In this document: positions 58,817 to 64,000 of the stretch, one piece after another
How the letters are laid out: each line of letters opens with the position of its first letter
Numbering within the stretch: the stretch's first letter is position 1
NCBI RefSeq assembly: GCF_001039475.1
Contig: NZ_LELK01000004.1
Coordinates: 898,330-962,329 of the forward strand
Length of the DNA: 64,000 bases
Reading direction: 5' to 3'
DNA from: Guptibacillus hwajinpoensis
GTDB taxonomy: Bacteria > Bacillota > Bacilli > Bacillales > Guptibacillaceae
Made by a program: the position numbers and the translations under genes
Notes under the pieces: model-generated
What the model was told of the DNA's origin: nothing
Database searches by the model: none
The model's input: only the letters and a program-made list of their open reading frames with translations

Positions 58817-59581
58817 TTGAAAAAGTATAAAGGGTATTTAATCGATCTTGACGGTACAATGTATCGTGGTACTGAAAAGATTCTGGAAGCTGTGGAATTC
58901 GTTAAGCGTCTCCAAGAGGCAAATATTCCATATTTATTTGTAACTAACAACTCATCGAAACGGAAAGAGCAGGTTGCTGAGAAGCTCCAGCAATTCGGTG
59001 TTCCATGTACACCAGACCACGTATTTACAACGAGTATGGCGACTGCAAGTTACATTTCAAATGAGAAGAGCGATGCCTCTATTTATGTTATAGGCGAAGA
59101 AGGAATTCGTGATGCCTTAACAGATAAGGGGTTAACATTGAAAGACGAAGGACCTGATTACGTAGTAGTTGGTATTGATCGGACGATTACGTATGAGAAG
59201 TTTGCTACAGCATGTTTAGCTGTTCGGAATGGCGCTACTTTTATCTCAACAAATGGTGATATTGCGATTCCAACTGAACGTGGTTTGCTTCCTGGAAATG
59301 GTTCGTTAACGTCAGTTGTATCTGTATCGACTGAAGTTGATCCTATTTTCATTGGAAAGCCTGAACCGATTATTATGGAACAAGCACTTGCTCAACTCGG
59401 AACTTCGAAAGAAGAGACATTGATGGTTGGGGATAATTATAGAACGGATATTCTCGCTGGGATGAACGCAGGCCTTGATACATTGCTTGTGCATACCGGA
59501 GTTACGACTAGAGAGCATCTTGTATCGGTAGAACGACAACCGACTTATACAGCACTAACGTTGGATGAATGGAAAATATAA
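58817..59581 (+). CDS. yutF: HAD-superfamily NagD-like phosphatase YutF
   Basis: This 254-aa phosphatase has HAD motif I YLIDLDGTMYRG, motif II FVTNNSSK, the motif III lysine in FIGKPEP and motif IV VGDNYRTDILAGMNAG. The C2-type cap places it with NagD/AraL sugar-phosphate phosphatases. The start is TTG at 58817 with AAAGGAGGA upstream. Confidence 0.9.
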   Translation: MKKYKGYLIDLDGTMYRGTEKILEAVEFVKRLQEANIPYLFVTNNSSKRKEQVAEKLQQFGVPCTPDHVFTTSMATASYISNEKSDASIYVIGEEGIRDALTDKGLTLKDEGPDYVVVGIDRTITYEKFATACLAVRNGATFISTNGDIAIPTERGLLPGNGSLTSVVSVSTEVDPIFIGKPEPIIMEQALAQLGTSKEETLMVGDNYRTDILAGMNAGLDTLLVHTGVTTREHLVSVERQPTYTALTLDEWKI

Positions 59582-59604
59582 AAACGCCCATTGGGCGTTT
59601 TTTT
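59581..59604. terminator. Terminator between yutF and yutG
   Basis: AAAACGCCCA and TGGGCGTTTTTTT pair around a two-base turn. The genes converge, and the A-tract suggests bidirectional use. Confidence 0.88.
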
Positions 59605-59612
59605 GTTGTAAG

Positions 59613-60110
59613 CTATTCGAGTTTCTGAGCTCGATGGGCAAGACGACTGGATGCTGCGGCTGCAATAGCTCCGACAATATCGTCAAGATACGTATGACAC
59701 ATACCAGATGATTTGTCGTTCAGTTTCTCGAGAATGCCAGGTTTTTGTTTATCGATGAAACCATAGTTAGTAAATCCGATTGAGCCATAAACGTTCACGA
59801 TGGATAGGGCGATAATTTCATCCACACCATATAACCCTTCGTCTTTCATTAGGATATCCTGCAAAGGTTGATCTAGCATCTTCTTTTCTGTTAGTTCATC
59901 TAATTGAATTCCCGTTAGGATTGCATTTTGAACTTCTCTTTTTGACAGTACTCGTTCTATATTTTCCACGCATGTTTCTATTTTAAGGTTAGGGTGATAT
60001 TTCTCCTGAAGATAGTAGACTAAGTCTGCAATATCGCTAATTTCTACTCCGCGTTCTTTTAATTTTGTTCTAGCTGCTTGCTCCACAAGATCCATAGGTT
60101 TTTCGCCCAT
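59613..60110 (-). CDS. yutG: PgpA-like phosphatidylglycerophosphatase-family protein YutG
   Basis: This 165-aa protein has the YutG/PgpA-related region GLYGVDEIIALSIVNVYGSIG and the C-terminal HTYLDDIVGAIAAAASSRLAH. Long hydrophobic PgpA helices are mostly missing, so enzyme activity is uncertain. The frame is open to 60551, but TTAGGTGGG then ATG at 60110 fixes the start and gives the B. subtilis length. Confidence 0.83.
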   Translation of the reverse strand: MGEKPMDLVEQAARTKLKERGVEISDIADLVYYLQEKYHPNLKIETCVENIERVLSKREVQNAILTGIQLDELTEKKMLDQPLQDILMKDEGLYGVDEIIALSIVNVYGSIGFTNYGFIDKQKPGILEKLNDKSSGMCHTYLDDIVGAIAAAASSRLAHRAQKLE

Positions 60111-60278
60111 TCTTGTCCCACCTAACTTTATAGTAAATTGGTATTGTAGGTTATTGATTTTATTAGTATATGGCAGGAACGCTTCAAATATGACAACGAA
60201 TATTTGATGATCAAATACACCTATTGGGCGTTTAGAGCATATGTTACGAATATAATGACGTAATGTCGGAGGGTCATC

Positions 60279-61277
60279 ATGCTTGAACGGGAGCTTTTTC
60301 ATCAGTATGGCATCGTAGTTGAACAGCAAATTCAGAGAAATGAAGGGTATGAAATTAGAACTGCTGATATGTCCGAATATGTACTCAGACGTACGATCAT
60401 GGAACAAGAAGTAGACTTTCCGTGGTTTGTGATGGTTGCTCAGTATTACAATCAGCAAAATGAACCAACAATGATGCCTATTCAATCTAGACGAGGAAAG
60501 TACATCGAGACGATTAACAATGAAGCTCATACTCTGTACCAAAAACCACACAATCGCGGTTATAGCAGATTAAGTGATGGGCAGCGCCTTGCTCTTCTGC
60601 ATCGTAAAGGAGGAAATCTTCTAGCAGCCTACAGTGATTTACCAGAGATTCAACCGTGGCAAACGAGATGGCAGTTTCGGATGGATCAGCTTGAGGCTTT
60701 TCGTGAGGAATTAAAAAATCAGCAACAAAGCTTAAGAGAATTCGATGTGTGGTTTATCGAAACGTTTCCTTATTACTCAGGTGTATCAGAAAATGCCATT
60801 CAGTATATTGTAGACTCAGGAATGGATACTGGTGAAAATCCTTTTCAGGTGAGAACACTTGCGTTCAATCGATATACATCTACTTCTCAAAGAACATCTG
60901 AAGCACTCTTTCCAAATGAGTTCATTCTCGATCACCCTGCAAGAGACCTTGCCGAGTGGATTAGGAATGAATTAATCCATAGCAACGGTGACTTTACGAA
61001 CATTCGAACCTTTCTATGGGATTACCATGAGCGGCGCACCTTAAATCAGATGGATTGGAATTTACTTTACGCAAGGCTATTGTTTCCACTTCCTTATGTT
61101 GAAGCGGTCGAGCATTATTATAGTGATGGGAACTTAAAGGAAAAGGAAAGAAGTCTTGCTTATATGAAGGAGTTCGTTAGAAGTGAAGGTGAACGTGAAG
61201 GTTTATATCGTATGTTATTTAAAGAATTAGTTGGTGATCGTGGAAGCCAAATGAGAAAAATCGAGTGGTTATCTTAA
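60279..61277 (+). CDS. yutH: Spore coat protein YutH (CotS-family kinase-like fold)
   Basis: This 332-aa protein has the aminoglycoside-phosphotransferase-like fold of the CotS/YutH spore coat proteins (SDGQRLALLHRKGGNLLAAY, IQPWQTRWQFRMDQLEAFR, FLWDYHERRTLNQMDWNLLY). The catalytic HxDxxxxN motif of true kinases is not evident. GGAGGG upstream sets the ATG. It is divergent from yutG. Confidence 0.85.
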   Translation: MLERELFHQYGIVVEQQIQRNEGYEIRTADMSEYVLRRTIMEQEVDFPWFVMVAQYYNQQNEPTMMPIQSRRGKYIETINNEAHTLYQKPHNRGYSRLSDGQRLALLHRKGGNLLAAYSDLPEIQPWQTRWQFRMDQLEAFREELKNQQQSLREFDVWFIETFPYYSGVSENAIQYIVDSGMDTGENPFQVRTLAFNRYTSTSQRTSEALFPNEFILDHPARDLAEWIRNELIHSNGDFTNIRTFLWDYHERRTLNQMDWNLLYARLLFPLPYVEAVEHYYSDGNLKEKERSLAYMKEFVRSEGEREGLYRMLFKELVGDRGSQMRKIEWLS

Positions 61278-61281
61278 TGGA

Positions 61282-61437
61282 AGGCTCTTTTCGTACTCAT
61301 TGTTGCTAGTAGAATAGTGGTTCATTTCCGCTCTTGTGGGGGTCTCACCTGTCCCGCTAGAGTCGAGCATCTTCCGCTCTAATCAGCTAAGTAAGGTCTT
61401 AAACAAAAATTGTTTCAAAAGCAATAATAAAGAGCCT
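61282..61437. repeat. Family-1 intergenic repeat, shortened copy G in inverse orientation
   Basis: The ends AGGCTCTTTTCGTACTCATT and AGCAATAATAAAGAGCCT match the terminal inverted repeats of copy D. The core keeps GGGGTCTCACCTGTCCCGCT and AGTCGAGCATCTTCCGCTC but has lost its GC-rich left half. Confidence 0.78.
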
Positions 61438-61457
61438 AATTGAAAAATGAAATACAT

Positions 61458-61488
61458 TAAAAAATCCCCTCCAGATAACTGGAGGGGA
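61458..61488 (-). terminator. Terminator of yutI
   Basis: Read on the minus strand, CCCCTCCAG and CTGGAGGGG arms around TTAT are followed by ATTTTTT. It lies 15 bp after the yutI stop. Confidence 0.85.
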
Positions 61489-61502
61489 TGAATTTGTTAG
61501 AT

Positions 61503-61727
61503 TTAGAATACCTGTTCAAGTTCGACTACGCCTGGAACTTCTTCAAGAAGTGCGCGCTCGATACCTGCTTTAAGTGTAATAGTGGAACTAGGGCAGCTGC
61601 CGCACGCTCCCATTAAACGTACTTTTACAACGCCTTCTTCGATGTCTACAAGCTCTACGTCTCCGCCGTCGCGCAGTAGGAATGGACGCAGTTTATTCAA
61701 TACATCCTGTACTTGTTCTTGCATCAT
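61503..61727 (-). CDS. yutI: NifU-like Fe-S carrier YutI (Nfu type)
   Basis: This 74-aa protein is a single NifU C-terminal domain with the cluster-binding motif [16 protein letters not shown] (CxxC). It would deliver Fe-S clusters made by the Suf system to target proteins. AAGGGAGT precedes the ATG pair at 61727 and 61724. Confidence 0.92.
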   Translation of the reverse strand: MMQEQVQDVLNKLRPFLLRDGGDVELVDIEEGVVKVRLMGACGSCPSSTITLKAGIERALLEEVPGVVELEQVF

Positions 61728-61938
61728 TCATCGACTCCCTTCATACTTCCATTATACTGATAATTAACTGAAAAATCTATGTGCTAACGTGGAATGATTA
61801 TAATTATCACTATAACTTTATCACGCAATGATGCCACATTCAAGATTGAAAAAGGAAATAGACGAATGGTTCTTTTCGTCCTAACATGAATAAGGTACAA
61901 TAAAGAAAAGTGACGATACAGAAAGGGCGTATTGCAAC

Positions 61939-62247
61939 ATGGAAGAAGTACTTGTCTATGGAGCGGGAGAACGTTGTGCAAGCTGTGTTAACCTCCCCTC
62001 ATCAGAGGAAACAGCCGAATGGTTGAGAGCTGCACTTGAACGTAAATATCCTGATCGAAAGATAGCTGTTCGGTATATAGATATTCATAGTGAACTTTCA
62101 GGAACGGAAGCTGCATTCGCTGCAAAAGTTATTGATGAAGATTTGTTCTATCCTGTCGTTGTTGTCCGAAATGAGATCGTATCTGAAGGAAATCCGAAAT
62201 TGAAAGACTTATATGCTGTGTTAGAAGATCATTCTGCAACAGCGTGA
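61939..62247 (+). CDS. yuzD: YuzD-family thioredoxin-fold protein (DUF1462)
   Basis: This 102-aa protein has GAGERCASCVNLPSSEETAEWL, a CxxC motif in a thioredoxin-like fold typical of YuzD. GAAAGGGCG upstream serves the ATG. Its neighbours yutI and yutJ match B. subtilis. The function is unknown. Confidence 0.85.
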   Translation: MEEVLVYGAGERCASCVNLPSSEETAEWLRAALERKYPDRKIAVRYIDIHSELSGTEAAFAAKVIDEDLFYPVVVVRNEIVSEGNPKLKDLYAVLEDHSATA

Positions 62248-62253
62248 ATCGTA

Positions 62254-62289
62254 AAAAGCCAGCAAGCGATTTTAGCTTGCTGGCTTTTT
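62254..62289 (+). terminator. Terminator after yuzD
   Basis: AAAAAGCCAGCAAGC and GCTTGCTGGCTTTTT pair perfectly around GATTTTA. Confidence 0.92.
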
Positions 62290-62309
62290 GAGTGGCTCAA
62301 GTGCTGGTC

Positions 62310-62574
62310 ATTCCAATATCTGCGTTTCTAAACGCTCGTCTCCAGCTGCAGTGGGCAGACACTCGGTCACTTCACCTTGCAAAATGAACACAAAGACCGT
62401 GTTCATTTTGCAAGGCTCCAGTGCCTGCCGTGTCTAACCGCCCACTTCCGCTTTTCGTGATCCAGCTACGACTCGCAGAAACTCCGATATTTCACTCTTT
62501 CACCGGAACACAAAGAACGTGTTCCAGTTCAAGAGTTCCAATATCTGCGTTTCTAAACGCTCGTCTCCGCTTTT
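62310..62574. repeat. Family-2 hairpin repeats, units 2 and 3 in tandem
   Basis: Unit 2 has CCTTGCAAAATGAACAC, loop AAAGACC, GTGTTCATTTTGCAAGG (62375-62415), a perfect 17-bp stem. Unit 3 has CTCTTTCACCGGAACAC, loop AAAGAAC, GTGTTCCAGTTCAAGAG (62495-62535). CCAATATCTGCGTTTCTAAA occurs at both borders (62313 and 62538), and CGCTTTTCGTGATCCAGCTA separates the units. It fills the yuzD-yutJ gap up to the yutJ stop. Confidence 0.82.
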
Positions 62575-63639
62575 CTAGCCATTATGATTCTTATACATCC
62601 ATAATATCCCGGATTTCAAAAGTCTTGGAACTCTGCCGGTTAGTGGGCGGTTGGCCATTACTCCGAAGCCGTGTTTGCTTCCGAGGGATCCTAGTGTGCC
62701 TTTGATTTTAATTGGTGGAAGAGCAGGTGGTGCTTCTTGTTTCCATTGTTTTTGTAGAACTAGAGCGATTTGTTCAGCTTGTTCTTCTGCAACCTGTGCA
62801 CTTGGTGCATGTGGTAGGCTTGCGCAGTCTCCTACAACAAATACGTTGTTGTAATCTGACATCGCATGGTAGTCATTAAGGATGATACGCTGTTGTGCGT
62901 CTTTCTCTACATCTAATTCTCTTACAACTTTGTTTGGCTGAATACCGGCTGTCCATACAATCGAGTCACAATGAACGGGTTCGCCATGGTTATAGAGGGT
63001 TTGTGGTTCCACTTTTGTGATATTCGATTCACTTACTACTTCTACATTGCGTTCTTCAAACCAGGATTGAACATATTTACCGAGCCGTTCTGGAAAGGCA
63101 GAAAGAATGGTGTGTCCTCGGTCAAATAATTTAATTTGAAGATCCGGTCGACTTTCGTGAAGCTCACTAGCGAGTTCAACACCGCTTAACCCAGCTCCAA
63201 CAATTCCAACGATCGAGCGAGGGCCGAGATTGTTTAATACTTCATACGTTCGTCTGGACGAATCAATGGTTTGAATGCTGAGGGTATGAACATCTGCCCC
63301 AGGCACGTTATGGTATTTGTCTTCACAGCCTAATCCAATAACGAGTGTATCGTATGGAAGATCGTCATCGTCTTTAAAACTGACTACATTTTGTTCTAAA
63401 TCAATGCCTGAAATTTCTCCGTACTTCATTTCAAGCTTCTCATTGACGGGGAATTGAACACGTATATGGTGATCACTCGCTGTCCCTGCAGCAAGGGCAT
63501 AATATTCTGTTTTCATACTATGATAGGGATTGCGGTCAACAAGCGTAATGGTGAGGTCTTCTGGGAGTTCAGATGCAAATAATTTCTGTAGGATGCGCAT
63601 ACCACCGTACCCGCCGCCTAAAAGCACTAGCCTTTTCAT
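62575..63639 (-). CDS. yutJ: NAD(P)/FAD-dependent oxidoreductase YutJ (NDH-2-like)
   Basis: This 354-aa flavoprotein has two dinucleotide-binding motifs: LLGGGYGGMRILQKL at the N-terminus and IVGAGLSGVELASEL near residue 150. VFVVGDCASLPHAPSAQVAEEQA is the conserved second FAD motif. It belongs to the type II NADH dehydrogenase-like family, probably peripheral to the membrane. AAAGGGG upstream serves the ATG at 63639. It is divergent from yuzB, as in B. subtilis. Confidence 0.9.
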   Translation of the reverse strand: MKRLVLLGGGYGGMRILQKLFASELPEDLTITLVDRNPYHSMKTEYYALAAGTASDHHIRVQFPVNEKLEMKYGEISGIDLEQNVVSFKDDDDLPYDTLVIGLGCEDKYHNVPGADVHTLSIQTIDSSRRTYEVLNNLGPRSIVGIVGAGLSGVELASELHESRPDLQIKLFDRGHTILSAFPERLGKYVQSWFEERNVEVVSESNITKVEPQTLYNHGEPVHCDSIVWTAGIQPNKVVRELDVEKDAQQRIILNDYHAMSDYNNVFVVGDCASLPHAPSAQVAEEQAEQIALVLQKQWKQEAPPALPPIKIKGTLGSLGSKHGFGVMANRPLTGRVPRLLKSGILWMYKNHNG

Positions 63640-63853
63640 GATAAGAGGTCCCCTTTGGTAAAATTCGATAACGCTGTGTCCGTTTAAGATTTGAATAGCA
63701 CGAAGAATTTAGAATTTAATATGAAAAAAGAAAGCGACACGCGCTATAATGATACTAACTATTCTTTCAGTTCTGACAGTTAAAAGTATAGCGAAACTGC
63801 TACATATGTACAATATAATTTCTAAAATGAGTATCAAAAGGAGTTGCTTTCAT

Positions 63854-64000
63854 TTGACTACAATTGAGTTTTGTGCCGGCAACCTTAGAGAAAATATGGT
63901 TGTTTGGAGAGAATTGGAAAAGATACCGAATACGAATTTAGTGGACTATGGATGTCTTGGTTATTGTGGAAATTGTTACTCTGAAGCCTTTGCCATTGTG
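63854..64000 (+). CDS. yuzB: YuzB-family protein (DUF1450), 5' part only
   Basis: The first 49 codons are present and the gene continues past the window. TTIEFCAGNLRENMVVWREL and VDYGCLGYCGNCYSEAFAIV show the YuzB/DUF1450 cysteine pattern. The start is TTG at 63854, with AAAGGAG at 63838-63844. The upstream gap from 63640 is AT-rich and presumably holds promoters for both divergent genes. Confidence 0.85.
   Translation, partial: MTTIEFCAGNLRENMVVWRELEKIPNTNLVDYGCLGYCGNCYSEAFAIV

Noticed and set aside
60111-60551. Upstream extension of the yutG frame
   Set aside because: It overlaps yutH on the opposite strand and precedes a clear ribosome binding site and ATG at 60110.
62421-62854. Plus-strand frames across the family-2 repeat and opposite yutJ
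   Set aside because: They translate palindromic repeat DNA and the antisense of yutJ, with no ribosome binding site.

Overview
The window is chromosomal DNA of a low-to-medium GC, Gram-positive endospore former of the family Bacillaceae. Support comes from strong AGGAGG-type ribosome binding sites, frequent GTG and TTG starts, three S-box (SAM-I) riboswitches, a T-box and an L-box, sporulation genes (lytH, yunB, yutH, a YhcN/YlaJ lipoprotein) and gene order matching the Bacillus subtilis yus, yur, yun and yut regions. The NhaC-type and NSS-type sodium-coupled carriers and the metX/metY methionine route would suit a halotolerant or marine Bacillus relative, but this is inference. There is no phage, insertion sequence with transposase, CRISPR array, rRNA or tRNA.

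Layout: (1) 0.3-6.8 kb, fatty-acid beta-oxidation genes fadM and fadN-fadA-fadE with a FadR-type operator. (2) 7.0-10.3 kb, yusI, gcvH, yusG, a peroxiredoxin, a DksA-like stress gene behind a SigB-type promoter, yusF and yusE. (3) 10.6-13.2 kb, sigI-rsgI and a TlpA-like thioredoxin. (4) 13.3-23.7 kb, a methionine block: S-box/metX-metY, then S-box/a second metY fused to a CoA-binding domain, a NitT/TauT-type ABC transporter, an acetyl-CoA-synthetase-like enzyme and a homoserine dehydrogenase. (5) 23.7-34.5 kb, the branched-chain amino acid block ilvE, T-box, ilvB-ilvN-ilvC-leuA-leuB-leuC-leuD-ilvA. (6) 34.5-37.7 kb, S-box/metN-metP-metQ. (7) ldh, yurZ and a 58-codon small ORF. (8) 40.0-45.4 kb, sufC-D-S-U-B. 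(9) 45.8-50.3 kb, yunF-E-D-C-B. (10) L-box/NhaC-family carrier, then an NSS carrier with its 34-residue MetS-like small subunit. (11) 54.2-64.0 kb, lytH, lipA, yutC, yutD, two small minus-strand genes, yutE, yutF, yutG, yutH, yutI, yuzD, yutJ and the start of yuzB. Compared with my memory of B. subtilis, blocks 3-5 interrupt the yusE-metNPQ neighbourhood, and the two carriers in block 10 interrupt yunB-lytH.

How the genes fit together: the methionine block encodes homoserine formation (hom), acetylation (metX), sulfhydrylation (two metY) and, I propose, recycling of the released acetate to acetyl-CoA by the AMP-forming ligase. The second S-box would control the later genes. Methionine can also be imported through MetNPQ and perhaps the NSS/MetS carrier. 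The ilv-leu block starts from a consensus promoter with nearby CcpA-type cre motifs and has a T-box attenuator inside it.

Two families of dispersed intergenic repeats occur. One is about 150-230 bp with terminal inverted repeats (seven full, truncated or degenerate copies). The other forms long hairpins whose arms differ in sequence between copies but stay complementary (three copies). Several starts were revised, most notably leuD, which begins with a CTG codon. Three small ORFs (39551, 54044, 58703) are shorter than a usual ORF cut-off.
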